Source: an uncultured Acetatifactor sp.
GTDB lineage: Bacteria > Bacillota > Clostridia > Lachnospirales > Lachnospiraceae
Assembly: GCA_934426825.1 (NCBI GenBank)
Contig: CAKRYI010000001.1
Coordinates: forward strand, 248,001-312,000
Reading direction: 5' to 3'
DNA: 64,000 bases
Below the pieces are notes generated by a model. That model worked only from the letters and a program-made list of their open reading frames with translations. It had not been told where the DNA came from and ran no database searches. A program made the position numbers and the translations under genes. Every line of letters starts with the position of its first letter. Positions within the stretch are counted from its first letter, which is position 1. Below are positions 1 through 8,273 of this stretch, piece by piece.

Positions 1-57
1 AGGCACACATTTAAAAACTATTTTTTAGTATATCAAAGTTCAACCCCTATGGCAAGC

Positions 58-98
58 AAAAAAAGAAAGAGGGTTAACCTGTGCGGCAACCCTCTTCG
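58..98 (-). terminator. Rho-independent terminator after the orphan binding-protein gene
   Basis: Read on the minus strand, a 9-bp stem (AAGAGGGTT/AACCCTCTT) is followed by a run of T residues broken by one C. It begins about 20 nt after the stop codon of the binding-protein gene, so that gene appears to be monocistronic. Confidence 0.85.
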
Positions 99-118
99 GT
101 CTTTCCTTTTTTGATAAA

Positions 119-1327
119 TTATTCCATTGCAGCGTATGCGCCGTCAACAATCTTAACAGCCTTAGGAGCTTTGTTAGGCTCGCCGTCTGCTGTCCAGGTC
201 ATGCCTTCACCGGTCAGACCGTCTACGGAAATCTTAACCATAGCAGCTTTCAGACCTTCGCAAATATCGGATACGCTCATATCGGGGGTAACGTTGCTCT
301 CCTCAATTGCAGCCTTGATTACATAAATTGCGTCATAAGAATCTGCTGCGAACTGGTTGGGAATATCGCCGAACTTCTCTTTATAGGAAGTAACGAATGC
401 CTGTGTCTTTTCATCCTGAGCATCTGCTGCGAAAGGTGTCAACAGCATAACGCCCTCTGCAAGAGAGGTATCAAAGTTATCCACACCGCTTAAGATACCG
501 TCCATACCGTCACAGCTGAACCATGCAGGTGCATAATCCATAGCGGCTGCCTGAGTCAGGATAAGTGCGGATTCCTGATAATAGATAGGAAGAAATACCA
601 GATCTGCACCGGCATTCTTTGCCTTCTGCAACTGTACGGAGAAATCAGTCTTATTGTCAGCGGTAAATGCCTCAGCAGCTACGATTTCAAAGGACTGGTT
701 AGCAGCTTCCTTGGCAAAACTCTCGTAAATACCGGAAGAATATACATCAGAACTGTCATAGATAACAGCTACTTTCTGAGCAAGTCCCTTCTCTCCGATG
801 TACTGCGCGGATGCAGCACCCTGATTCGGGTCGGAGAAACAAATACGGAAGCAGTTATCATACTGTGCGCACTCTACAGCAGAACCGGAAGGAGTAAGCT
901 GGAACATGTTGTCAGCCATGGTCTTGTCGGTTACTGCGATGCAGGCGCCACTGGTAACGGAACCGATAATCATCTGTACATTCCAGTCTTTCAATGCGTT
1001 GTAAGCATTAACGGACTTCTCTGCATCTGCCTCATCATCCTGGAAATTCAATTCAAATTTATAACCGTTTACACCACCGGCTGCATTAATTTCATCAATC
1101 GCAAGCTGTGCTGCATTCTGAACAGCCAGACCGTAAACTGCTGCGCCACCGGTTGTAGGTCCGATACCACCGATTTTAAAGGTACCTGCGCCGCCTTCTT
1201 CTGTTGTGGTATTGTTTGCCACACCGGTAGAATTTGCAGAACCGTTGTCGGAATTTCCGCAAGCGGTCATTGCCATTACCATAGCGGATGCTACAGCAAG
1301 ACTTACGAACTTGTTAAATTTCTTCAT
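119..1327 (-). CDS. livJ: Branched-chain amino acid type ABC substrate-binding lipoprotein
   Basis: Extracytoplasmic receptor of the Leu/Ile/Val (Peripla_BP_6, type I fold) family. The 402-residue product starts with MKKFNKF, a hydrophobic signal segment and the lipobox MTAC near residues 20-23, then a Ser/Asn/Thr-rich linker. The mature part opens with the family-typical KIGGIGPTTGG and AIDEINAAGGVNGY stretches. An upstream in-frame start at 1522 is open, but the ATG at 1327 has a strong GGAGGAAAC ribosome site and puts the signal peptide at the N-terminus. No livHMGF permease or ATPase genes lie next to it, and a terminator follows directly, so its transporter partner must be elsewhere. The gene is divergent from potABCD. 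The true ligand could be another small amino acid or amide. Confidence 0.9.
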   Translation of the reverse strand: MKKFNKFVSLAVASAMVMAMTACGNSDNGSANSTGVANNTTTEEGGAGTFKIGGIGPTTGGAAVYGLAVQNAAQLAIDEINAAGGVNGYKFELNFQDDEADAEKSVNAYNALKDWNVQMIIGSVTSGACIAVTDKTMADNMFQLTPSGSAVECAQYDNCFRICFSDPNQGAASAQYIGEKGLAQKVAVIYDSSDVYSSGIYESFAKEAANQSFEIVAAEAFTADNKTDFSVQLQKAKNAGADLVFLPIYYQESALILTQAAAMDYAPAWFSCDGMDGILSGVDNFDTSLAEGVMLLTPFAADAQDEKTQAFVTSYKEKFGDIPNQFAADSYDAIYVIKAAIEESNVTPDMSVSDICEGLKAAMVKISVDGLTGEGMTWTADGEPNKAPKAVKIVDGAYAAME

Positions 1328-1346
1328 AATAGTTTCCTCCTTTTCA

Positions 1347-1373
1347 CACATTGTATACAAAAATACAAATGTG
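1347..1373 (-). promoter_or_regulatory. 5'-leader hairpin containing the palindrome TTGTATACAA
   Basis: Between the promoter and the ribosome site of the binding-protein gene, CACATTTGTAT pairs with ATACAATGTG apart from one bulged base. The exact palindrome TTGTATACAA lies at 1351-1360. The same decamer forms the core of the 28-bp palindrome upstream of the citrate-synthase-like gene (58470-58497). It could be a GntR-type operator placed downstream of the start site or an RNA structure; function is inferred. Confidence 0.45.
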
Positions 1374-1390
1374 CAATTTGTTTTTTTAGA

Positions 1391-1419
1391 ATAATACACT
1401 TTTGTTTTCCATTTGTCAA
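1391..1419 (-). promoter_or_regulatory. Sigma-A promoter of the binding-protein gene
   Basis: On the minus strand, TTGACA (1414-1419) and TATTAT (1391-1396) are separated by exactly 17 nt. The start codon lies about 60 nt downstream. Confidence 0.8.
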
Positions 1420-1429
1420 CAATAATTCG

Positions 1430-1463
1430 TTGACTTTCCAACTGATAATGTATATGATTATCA
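1430..1463 (+). promoter_or_regulatory. Promoter of potABCD with an overlapping inverted repeat
   Basis: TTGACT (1430-1435) and TATGAT (1453-1458) are separated by 17 nt. The arms TGATAAT (1443-1449) and ATTATCA (1457-1463) form a perfect 7-7-7 inverted repeat covering the spacer and -10 region. That is a typical place for a repressor site. The half-sites resemble Fur half-sites, but the 7-nt spacing differs from the usual Fur box, so the regulator is not assigned. Confidence 0.7.
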
Positions 1464-1512
1464 TCAGTAAGTCCGCTTACGGCACTCATATGATAAGGAA
1501 GGATTGATTGGC

Positions 1513-2586
1513 ATGAAAACACCTTTAGTTAATCTGGTCAATATTTCAAAATCTTACGACGGGCAGATGATTCTGGATGATTTGAATCTTTATATCCGGG
1601 AAAATGAGTTTCTGACGCTGTTAGGTCCCAGTGGATGCGGCAAGACAACTACCCTGCGAATTTTGGGCGGTTTTGAAAAACCTGACATGGGACAGGTCAT
1701 TTTTGAGGGACAGGATATTACCTCTCTCCCCCCGAATAAGCGGAATTTGAACACCGTTTTCCAAAAGTATGCTCTTTTTACTCATATGACGATTGCCGAA
1801 AACATCGCCTTTGGATTAAAAATCAAGAATAAAAGCAAGTCTTATATTAATGATAAAATTAAGTATGCCCTGAAACTCGTAAACCTTGACGGGTACGAAA
1901 ACCGTATGCCGGATTCCTTAAGCGGCGGCCAGCAGCAGCGTATCGCCATCGCAAGAGCGATTGTAAACGAGCCGAAGCTCCTGCTTTTGGACGAGCCTTT
2001 GGGCGCACTGGATTTAAAACTGCGCCAGGATATGCAGTACGAACTGATTCGTCTGAAAAACGAACTGGGAATTACCTTTATTTATGTCACCCACGATCAG
2101 GAGGAGGCACTTACCATGTCCGATACCATCGTTGTCATGAATCAGGGTTATATCCAGCAGATTGGTACTCCCGAAAAGATATACAATGAGCCGGAAAATG
2201 CTTTCGTTGCAGACTTTATCGGTGACAGCAATATTATCGGCGCCACCATGGTTCAGGATAAACTGGTGGAAATTCTCGGCGCACGCTTCACCTGCGTCGA
2301 TACCGGATTCGGCGAGAACAAGCCCGTGGACGTGGTTATCCGTCCGGAGGACGTGGAACTGGTTGCCCCTGAAGACGGTGTCATTCAGGGAACGGTGACC
2401 CACCTTATCTTTAAGGGTGTTCATTATGAAATGGAAGTAATGGCAAACGGCTATGAATGGCTGGTACACTCTACAAAGTTGCAGGAAGTGGGAAGTAAGG
2501 TCGGCATTAAGGTAGACCCCTTCAATATCCAGATTATGAACAAGCCGGAGTCCGAGGACGAGGAGGCTGTGGGTGTCAATGAATAA
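1513..2586 (+). CDS. potA: Spermidine/putrescine ABC transporter ATP-binding protein
   Basis: ATPase that drives polyamine import as a dimer on the cytoplasmic face of PotB/PotC. The 357-residue product shows Walker A GPSGCGKTT (about 38-46), the Q-loop region, the signature LSGGQQQR (about 135-142), Walker B LLLLDEP and the H-loop THD. A C-terminal regulatory TOBE-like region starts near residue 240 and includes VIRPEDVEL. The ATG at 1513 lies 10 nt behind AAGGAAGG; an in-frame TTG at 1504 is too close to that site. The gene overlaps potB by 14 nt, as expected for a translationally coupled operon. Confidence 0.95.
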   Translation: MKTPLVNLVNISKSYDGQMILDDLNLYIRENEFLTLLGPSGCGKTTTLRILGGFEKPDMGQVIFEGQDITSLPPNKRNLNTVFQKYALFTHMTIAENIAFGLKIKNKSKSYINDKIKYALKLVNLDGYENRMPDSLSGGQQQRIAIARAIVNEPKLLLLDEPLGALDLKLRQDMQYELIRLKNELGITFIYVTHDQEEALTMSDTIVVMNQGYIQQIGTPEKIYNEPENAFVADFIGDSNIIGATMVQDKLVEILGARFTCVDTGFGENKPVDVVIRPEDVELVAPEDGVIQGTVTHLIFKGVHYEMEVMANGYEWLVHSTKLQEVGSKVGIKVDPFNIQIMNKPESEDEEAVGVNE

Positions 2587-3391
2587 AAAACTACTCTCCC
2601 TTCCCTTTTTATTCTGGTCCGCCCTGTTTATCATCGTGCCGCTGTGCATGGTGTTTTACTACGGACTGACCGATAAAAGCGGAGCATTTACTTTTGAAAA
2701 TATTATGGCGATTGCCACACCGGAACATTCCAAGGCACTCTGGGAGGCTTTAAAGCTCTCCTTAATCAGTACCGTGATTTGTTTCCTGCTGGCATACCCC
2801 CTTGCCATGATTTTATGTAACATGAAAGTCAGACAGAATTCCTTTCTGGTATTGATTTTCATTCTGCCCATGTGGATGAATTTTCTCCTCAGAACTCTTG
2901 CATGGCAGACTTTGCTTGAGAAAACCGGCGTCATCAACAGCGTCCTTTCTTTTTTGGGGCTGCCCGCAATGAATATAATCAATACACCCTCTGCTATCGT
3001 GCTCGGTATGGTTTACAACTTCCTTCCGTTCATGGTACTGCCCCTTTACAATGTACTGGTGAAAATTGACAAGAATGTCATTAATGCCGCCAGGGATTTG
3101 GGTGCAAACAGTGTGCAGACCTTTTTGAAAATTATATTTCCGCTGAGTATTCCCGGCGTTTTGAGCGGTATTACCATGGTATTCGTTCCCGCTCTCACCA
3201 CCTTTGTTATCTCCAAAATTTTGGGTGGCAGCAAGATTCTGTTAATCGGAAACGTCATTGAGCAGGAATTTACCCAGACCGGCAACTGGCATTTGGGAAG
3301 CGGTCTTTCCATTGTACTGATGCTCTTTATTATCTTTAATATGGTTATCAGTGCCGTGACGGATAAAGACGGGGAGGCGAATTCATTATGA
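2573..3391 (+). CDS. potB: Spermidine/putrescine ABC transporter permease, first subunit
   Basis: Inner-membrane permease of the polyamine importer, 272 residues. It has about six hydrophobic helices and the BPD_transp_1 coupling loop (NAARDLGANSVQTFLKIIFP, near 165-184) that docks with PotA. The GTG at 2573 is 6 nt after AGGAGG; ATG 2579 is an alternative that would shorten the protein by two residues. The start lies inside the end of potA, and its stop overlaps the start of potC. Confidence 0.93.
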   Translation: MSMNKKLLSLPFLFWSALFIIVPLCMVFYYGLTDKSGAFTFENIMAIATPEHSKALWEALKLSLISTVICFLLAYPLAMILCNMKVRQNSFLVLIFILPMWMNFLLRTLAWQTLLEKTGVINSVLSFLGLPAMNIINTPSAIVLGMVYNFLPFMVLPLYNVLVKIDKNVINAARDLGANSVQTFLKIIFPLSIPGVLSGITMVFVPALTTFVISKILGGSKILLIGNVIEQEFTQTGNWHLGSGLSIVLMLFIIFNMVISAVTDKDGEANSL

Positions 3392-4170
3392 TAAAAAATA
3401 TCTCACGCAAGATTTACATTGCACTGATTTTTATCTTCTTATACGCTCCCATTGTCACGCTGATTGTTCTGTCCTTTAACGCAAGTAAGACAAGGGCAAA
3501 ATGGGGCGGCTTTACCTTAAAATGGTATCGGAGTCTTTTTGAAAATGAAGTCATTTTACAGGCACTGTGGAACACACTGCTGATTGCTCTTTTGTCTGCG
3601 CTGATTGCTACAATCATCGGAACTATCGCCTGCATTTCCATGCAGAGCATGAAAAAGAGAAACCGTTCCATATTGATGGGCATTACCAATATTCCCATGC
3701 TGAACGCAGAGATTGTCACCGGTATATCCCTGATGCTTCTCTTTATCAGCCTTGGAATGAAGTTCGGATTTCTGACAATACTGTTAGCGCATATTACCTT
3801 TAATATTCCCTACGTGATACTCAGTGTCATGCCGAGAATGAAGCAGTTAAATCCCAGTACCTACGAGGCGGCTCTTGATTTGGGTGCCTCCCACCTACAG
3901 GCATTTTTCAAGGTGGTGTTTCCAGATATTCTGCCCGGTGTTCTCTCCGGATTTTTGATGGCGTTTACCATGTCACTGGATGATTTTATTATCACCCACT
4001 TTACAAAAGGTCCCGGAATTGATACACTTTCCACGAAGATTTATACCGAGGTTAAGAAGGGAATCAAACCGGAAATGTATGCGCTGTCCGCCATCATTTT
4101 TGTGTCCGTACTGATATTGCTGTTATTGGTGAATTACACACCTAAATCTTCCCGCAAAAAGGGAAAATAA
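3388..4170 (+). CDS. potC: Spermidine/putrescine ABC transporter permease, second subunit
   Basis: Second permease of the polyamine importer, 260 residues and about six transmembrane helices. The coupling-loop motif AALDLGASHLQAFFKVVFP lies near residues 161-179. It starts with an ATGA overlap on potB. A lysine-rich C-terminal tail follows the last helix. PotB and PotC form the heterodimeric channel; potD follows after 26 nt. Confidence 0.93.
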   Translation: MIKNISRKIYIALIFIFLYAPIVTLIVLSFNASKTRAKWGGFTLKWYRSLFENEVILQALWNTLLIALLSALIATIIGTIACISMQSMKKRNRSILMGITNIPMLNAEIVTGISLMLLFISLGMKFGFLTILLAHITFNIPYVILSVMPRMKQLNPSTYEAALDLGASHLQAFFKVVFPDILPGVLSGFLMAFTMSLDDFIITHFTKGPGIDTLSTKIYTEVKKGIKPEMYALSAIIFVSVLILLLLVNYTPKSSRKKGK

Positions 4171-4196
4171 GAGATAGATAAGGAGTTACAAAAGTT

Positions 4197-5258
4197 ATGA
4201 AAAAAGCACTTGCACTACTGCTCTGCGGCATTTCCTGTCTGACATTGCTGACAGGATGTGCATCCTCCGGCGGTGAAAACGGAGAAGTTTATGTTTACAA
4301 CTGGGGTGAATATATTGACCCCGATACCATTACCATGTTTGAGGAAGAAACCGGCATCAAAGTGGTCTATGATGAATTTGAGACCAACGAAACCATGTAT
4401 CCCAAGGTAGAGTCCGGTTCCTCCGCTTACGATGTTATCTGCCCTTCCGATTACATGATAAAGAAAATGATTGATAATGATTTATTACAGGAACTGGATT
4501 TTGACAAAATGCCCAACGCCAAGGCAAATATCGGCGCCCAGTATTACGAGCAGTCCGAAGCCTTTGACCCCGGCAACAAATACAGTGTCCCCTACTGCTG
4601 GGGAACCGTTGGAATCCTCTACAATAAGACCATGGTGGACGAACCGGTGACAAGCTGGTCCATTCTCTGGGACGAAAAATATGCAGACAATATTCTCATG
4701 CAGGATTCCGTCAGAGACGCTTTTATGGTTGCTTTAAAGCTGAACGGCTATTCCATGAACACCCTGAACGAGGAAGAACTGCAGACGGCAAAAAATGCCC
4801 TGATTGCCCAGAAACCGTTAGTTCAGGCTTATGTCATTGATCAGGTTCGTGATAAAATGATTGGCGGCGAGGCGGCTCTCGGTGTTATTTATTCTGGCGA
4901 AGCCATTTATACCAAGCGTGAGAATCCCGATTTGGAGTATGTGATTCCCGACGAAGGAACCAATGTGTGGATTGACGGCTGGGTTATCCCCAAGAACGCT
5001 CCTAACAAGGAAAATGCCGAGAAATTCATCGACTTTATGTGCAGAGGCGATATTGCTCTGAAAAACTTTGAGTTTATCACCTACTCCACTCCCAACACCG
5101 AAGCACAAAAGCTGATTGAGGATGAGGATATTAAGAACTCCGAAATTGCTTTCCCCGACTTGTCCAAATATAACAATTTGGAAACCTTCAGTTATTTAGG
5201 TGAGGAAGGCGACGAGCTGTACAACAGCCTTTGGAAAGAGGTTATGTCCTCCAACTAA
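4197..5258 (+). CDS. potD: Spermidine/putrescine-binding lipoprotein
   Basis: Substrate receptor of the polyamine importer (type II periplasmic-binding fold), 353 residues. It has an N-terminal signal segment with lipobox LTGC and then the family hallmark VYNWGEYIDPDT, which carries the Trp/Tyr residues used in polyamine binding. A further conserved part is PYCWGTVGILYNK. The ribosome site AAGGAG lies 10 nt upstream. It is the last gene of potABCD and is followed by a strong terminator. Ligand preference between spermidine and putrescine cannot be read with confidence. Confidence 0.93.
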   Translation: MKKALALLLCGISCLTLLTGCASSGGENGEVYVYNWGEYIDPDTITMFEEETGIKVVYDEFETNETMYPKVESGSSAYDVICPSDYMIKKMIDNDLLQELDFDKMPNAKANIGAQYYEQSEAFDPGNKYSVPYCWGTVGILYNKTMVDEPVTSWSILWDEKYADNILMQDSVRDAFMVALKLNGYSMNTLNEEELQTAKNALIAQKPLVQAYVIDQVRDKMIGGEAALGVIYSGEAIYTKRENPDLEYVIPDEGTNVWIDGWVIPKNAPNKENAEKFIDFMCRGDIALKNFEFITYSTPNTEAQKLIEDEDIKNSEIAFPDLSKYNNLETFSYLGEEGDELYNSLWKEVMSSN

Positions 5259-5289
5259 ATCCGGTTTTTACCAATATCAGAAATAATAC

Positions 5290-5336
5290 AAGCCCGAAAA
5301 GGTCTGTTATAAAAACAGTCCTCTCCGGGCTTTTTT
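5290..5336 (+). terminator. Terminator of potABCD
   Basis: AAGCCCG and CGGGCTT pair around an inner stem-loop (CTGTT...AACAG) and are followed by six T residues. On the minus strand no comparable T-run follows, so it acts mainly for the plus strand. Confidence 0.85.
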
Positions 5337-5347
5337 ACTGTCTGTTT

Positions 5348-5680
5348 TTACTTGTTTTCCTCACAGCCACAGGTTTCACCCCGTCCGTAATTGTTGGGGA
5401 AATCCTGCCAGGGTGCCATTCTCATCCCCTGAGAATCGCATCCGCAGCCGTCCGAATCTGCCCTGCGGCTATCCTCAGAACGTCTGTTATCCCTTCTGTC
5501 ATCTCTTGCATCTCTCTGGTCACGGCAAGCCCCGGACGAATTTCTCTCCTGCCTGCCTTCTCTTTCGCGGGACGTGCCGCAGTTATTGTTCCTGCCCCCG
5601 CAGCTTCCTGCATTATCCCCGCAGTTTCCGTTCTGTCCGCCGCAACAGAATAATAAGAGCAATATAATCCAACAATTCAT
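5348..5680 (-). CDS. Small Cys/Gly/Arg/Asp-rich protein with hydrophobic N-terminus
   Basis: I do not recognise a characterised family. The 110-residue product opens with MNCWIILLLLFCC, a short hydrophobic segment with cysteines. A Cys/Gly/Asn-rich part (residues 14-36), a highly charged Arg/Asp/Glu/Ser stretch (about 37-75) and a C-terminal part with DGCGCDS and ETCGCEENK follow. AAAGG precedes the ATG by about 11 nt. Long open frames on the other strand and in another minus frame cover the same bases because of biased composition, but only this frame has a sensible start. It may be a secreted or spore-associated protein; that is a guess. Confidence 0.55.
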   Translation of the reverse strand: MNCWIILLLLFCCGGQNGNCGDNAGSCGGRNNNCGTSREREGRQERNSSGACRDQRDARDDRRDNRRSEDSRRADSDGCGCDSQGMRMAPWQDFPNNYGRGETCGCEENK

Positions 5681-5744
5681 ATAGAATCTACCTTTACGGT
5701 TTTACTGTATTGTATTCCCTCCGGCGATTCTGTTGCCTGTCCGG

Positions 5745-6284
5745 CTATTTTTTATGCACCAGTTCCCTGCGAATACAGGAACAAGCCTCTTTTTCGCCCT
5801 TTTCCGCAAGTATACGCAACATCCGTTCCAACGTTTCCGCTGTCTTGGGGTGAATCGGGATTTTCCCTTTTCCCAAGAGATAATATTCTAACGCCGAGCT
5901 GTCCGTGTACTGCTTTCCCTTGTAAACCTTACTTGCGGCAATCCGGTCAATAATCATTTCCGCAATATACCTTGGCGGCATGGGAACCGGCACAAGAGTA
6001 CCCTGCTCTCCGTTTATGCTGTAATCCACCCAGTACTCGTAATGGTGCTTATTTCTGCCCTTGTGGTGAAGCCACGCGCTGGAATACCCGATTGCTTCGC
6101 GCTCCGCGTTATTCGGGCTTCTGTCCCCCTGAAAATACTTGACGCCGACCCAAAACTCTGTCGGACTGTATTTGGACATATCATGTAAAATACCCTGTTT
6201 ATATAATCCTACTTTAAAACATCCCTTTGCCACCAGATACTTGTGGTAAGTGATTGTCTTAAAATGTCTCCATGCCTTATTCAT
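5745..6284 (-). CDS. DUF5662 family protein
   Basis: Protein of 179 residues. The N-terminal half has the His-rich pattern typical of DUF5662 proteins: TITYHKY, GILHDMSKYSPTEFW and WLHHKGRNKHHYEYW. The His/Asp spacing (HD-like HDMSK) suggests a metal site, but no activity is established as far as I know. No transmembrane segment is visible. The gene lies 28 nt downstream of the GH13-like gene and may share its transcript; ribosome site weak (AGAAG next to the ATG). Confidence 0.75.
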   Translation of the reverse strand: MNKAWRHFKTITYHKYLVAKGCFKVGLYKQGILHDMSKYSPTEFWVGVKYFQGDRSPNNAEREAIGYSSAWLHHKGRNKHHYEYWVDYSINGEQGTLVPVPMPPRYIAEMIIDRIAASKVYKGKQYTDSSALEYYLLGKGKIPIHPKTAETLERMLRILAEKGEKEACSCIRRELVHKK

Positions 6285-6312
6285 CTTCTAACTCATTCCA
6301 TACTTTCCGTCA

Positions 6313-8121
6313 TTACTCTGCGTTCTGCGCAACGCTTTGAAAAAGCACAATGCTCCGGGGCGCCACCCAGCCACTTTCTTTCTGCTTTGCGGTAGACAAA
6401 ACCGCCTTCCATTTCATTCCCTTCGGAAGTTTGGGAAGTCCGGATTCATGGGATTCCCAGTGCATATTCATTGCAAGGTAAAAGAAATCGTCCTCTTTCC
6501 CATCCGCCTTTTTCGCATATTTTCCGCAGTACATCATGCCGATATACCGGCTGTAATTTTCCGTCTCCGGCTTCCACGCATTTCTGCCGTGATAGGACAA
6601 ATCAGGATACCCGCAGGCGATAGAATCCATGATTTTAAGCTCCCGCTCCGGGTGCAGAATCGGATGATTCTTTCTGATTTCCACCAGATTTTTCCAAAAT
6701 GAAAGCAAATCCCGGTTCTTATCCTGATTACTCCAAACAAGCCATGTGACGGCATTGTCCTGACAATAGGGATTATTGTTGCCCTTCTGGGAATTGCCGA
6801 ATTCATCCCCCATAAAAATCAAAGGCGTGGACTGGCTAAACAAAAGCATGCACATTGCATTCTGAATCTGCTGTTTGCGAAGCTGCAAAATCTTACGTTT
6901 TCTGGTAATGCCTTCCTCCCCGCAGTTCCAACTGCAGTTATAGTCGTTTCCGTCCCGGTTGTCCTCGCCGTTCTCCTCATTGTGCTTCCGGTCAAAGGAA
7001 ACCATGTCCATCAATGTAAACCCGTTATAATTGGACAGATAGTGAATCCGTCCGCCGCTTGCGGGAATATGGCGCATCTGGTACAGCACCGGGCTAATCA
7101 TGCCCTCGTCGCCCTTTAAAAATCTTCTCATGGTATAGAGGTAATCGTCCCGGTACTCCGCAGCCGCAGACAGCGCCTGTCCTTCCCCAGCAGAATGGTC
7201 AAACCATAATTTACTGCCCGCCAGTGCAGGGTCCTCCGTAAGCAGTTCTATTGGAATACACTCCCCCATCAGCCGGAAACCGTCCACATGGTATTCCATC
7301 ATCCAATAGCGGAGAATCTCCGGGATTTCCATTGCCGTAACCTCCTTCGGAAAGTAAAACTGCATGACAATCTCCATACCGTTTTTGTGAAATTCCCGAA
7401 CCATTTGTTTAAATTCCACACAGGGATTATCCACCGCATACGCAGCCTTCGGGGTGTAATAATATCCCCTCTTGTATCCCCAGTAATTGAGCTTTGCCGG
7501 GGCAAGCCGCTCCATGTCCTTATCCTCCACCGGGTAGGGAAGAAGGCTGCTTCGCTCCTCCCTAGTCGGCATTTCCGCAAACTCGTACGCCGGCTGCAAT
7601 TCCACCGTGGTAATTCCGATTTCTTTCAGATAGGGGAGCTTCTCCACCATTCCAAGAAAAGTGCCGCCGTGCTCCACTTTGGCGGACGAATGTTTTGTAA
7701 ATCCTCTGACATGCAAAAGATAAGCGATACAATCTTTATACGGTATCCGGGGAAAACGGTCATTCTGCCAGTCAAACTCTCCTGTTTCAAAAACCGCTTT
7801 TAACTCCTTTTCGCTGCGCTCTCTCCCATATTTTACCGTTTGGGAAAATGCAGCCGCCCTTCGGTCCGGGACAATTTTATCCTCCTCATAAAACTGGTAG
7901 GATATTTCATCCACCTGATATTTGTCCGTATAGGCACAATGTATGTTTCCGACACTCAAAGAAGCCTCAAACGGAATTTTCCCGATTTTCTTACCGGATT
8001 CTTTCTGATAAATCAGGACACCGCAATTTTCTTTTTCTGATACAAAGGAAAACCGGATTCCGCCCTCTTCGCAGTGCGCACCGAGAGGATATGGTTTTAT
8101 CTGCATTTTCTGTTCTGTCAT
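6313..8121 (-). CDS. GH13 (glycogen-debranching/isoamylase-like) protein lacking catalytic residues
   Basis: 602-residue protein of the GlgX/TreX/isoamylase branch of GH13: N-terminal CBM48-like part, then a TIM-barrel region. The stretch GFTLMDMVS...RKHNEENGEDNRDG...SWNCGEEG is nearly that of active GlgX enzymes. The functional positions are changed. Region I (normally DVVYNH) reads MQFYFP near residue 256. Region II (normally GFRFD) reads GFRLM, so the Asp nucleophile is Met285. Region IV (normally HDGFT) reads YNGFT, so His-Asp is Tyr365-Asn366. It is therefore likely non-hydrolytic, perhaps glycogen-binding or regulatory. ATG 8121 follows GGAGG by 5 nt; GTG 8133 is the alternative. Confidence 0.85.
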   Translation of the reverse strand: MTEQKMQIKPYPLGAHCEEGGIRFSFVSEKENCGVLIYQKESGKKIGKIPFEASLSVGNIHCAYTDKYQVDEISYQFYEEDKIVPDRRAAAFSQTVKYGRERSEKELKAVFETGEFDWQNDRFPRIPYKDCIAYLLHVRGFTKHSSAKVEHGGTFLGMVEKLPYLKEIGITTVELQPAYEFAEMPTREERSSLLPYPVEDKDMERLAPAKLNYWGYKRGYYYTPKAAYAVDNPCVEFKQMVREFHKNGMEIVMQFYFPKEVTAMEIPEILRYWMMEYHVDGFRLMGECIPIELLTEDPALAGSKLWFDHSAGEGQALSAAAEYRDDYLYTMRRFLKGDEGMISPVLYQMRHIPASGGRIHYLSNYNGFTLMDMVSFDRKHNEENGEDNRDGNDYNCSWNCGEEGITRKRKILQLRKQQIQNAMCMLLFSQSTPLIFMGDEFGNSQKGNNNPYCQDNAVTWLVWSNQDKNRDLLSFWKNLVEIRKNHPILHPERELKIMDSIACGYPDLSYHGRNAWKPETENYSRYIGMMYCGKYAKKADGKEDDFFYLAMNMHWESHESGLPKLPKGMKWKAVLSTAKQKESGWVAPRSIVLFQSVAQNAE

Positions 8122-8180
8122 TTCTACCTCCACTGCATGGACAGCAGTTTTCCCTACAATAATTTATCCATACGAATTTT

Positions 8181-8209
8181 ATTATAATGTATTGCATGAA
8201 AAATCACAA
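8181..8209 (-). promoter_or_regulatory. Promoter of the GH13-like gene
   Basis: Minus-strand TTGTGA (8204-8209), a 17-nt spacer and a perfect TATAAT (8181-8186). It is interleaved with the divergent promoter of the DUF1292 gene. Confidence 0.7.
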
Positions 8210-8220
8210 GCGGTTATACT
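8192..8220 (+). promoter_or_regulatory. Promoter of the DUF1292 gene
   Basis: Plus-strand TTGCAT (8192-8197), a 17-nt spacer and TATACT (8215-8220). The start codon lies about 54 nt downstream. The site overlaps the divergent promoter at 8181-8209, so the two genes probably compete for polymerase. Confidence 0.6.
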
Positions 8221-8273
8221 TATATAAAACCGGAAGGAACCAAAAACCGGCTACAAGGATAAAGGAGACTGCC

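Noticed and set aside
2014..2649. 211-codon open frame on the minus strand
   Set aside because: Antisense to potA and potB; those genes have complete family motifs.
5231..5653. 140-codon open frame on the plus strand
   Set aside because: It begins inside potD, crosses the potD terminator and mirrors the Cys-rich gene; the product looks random.
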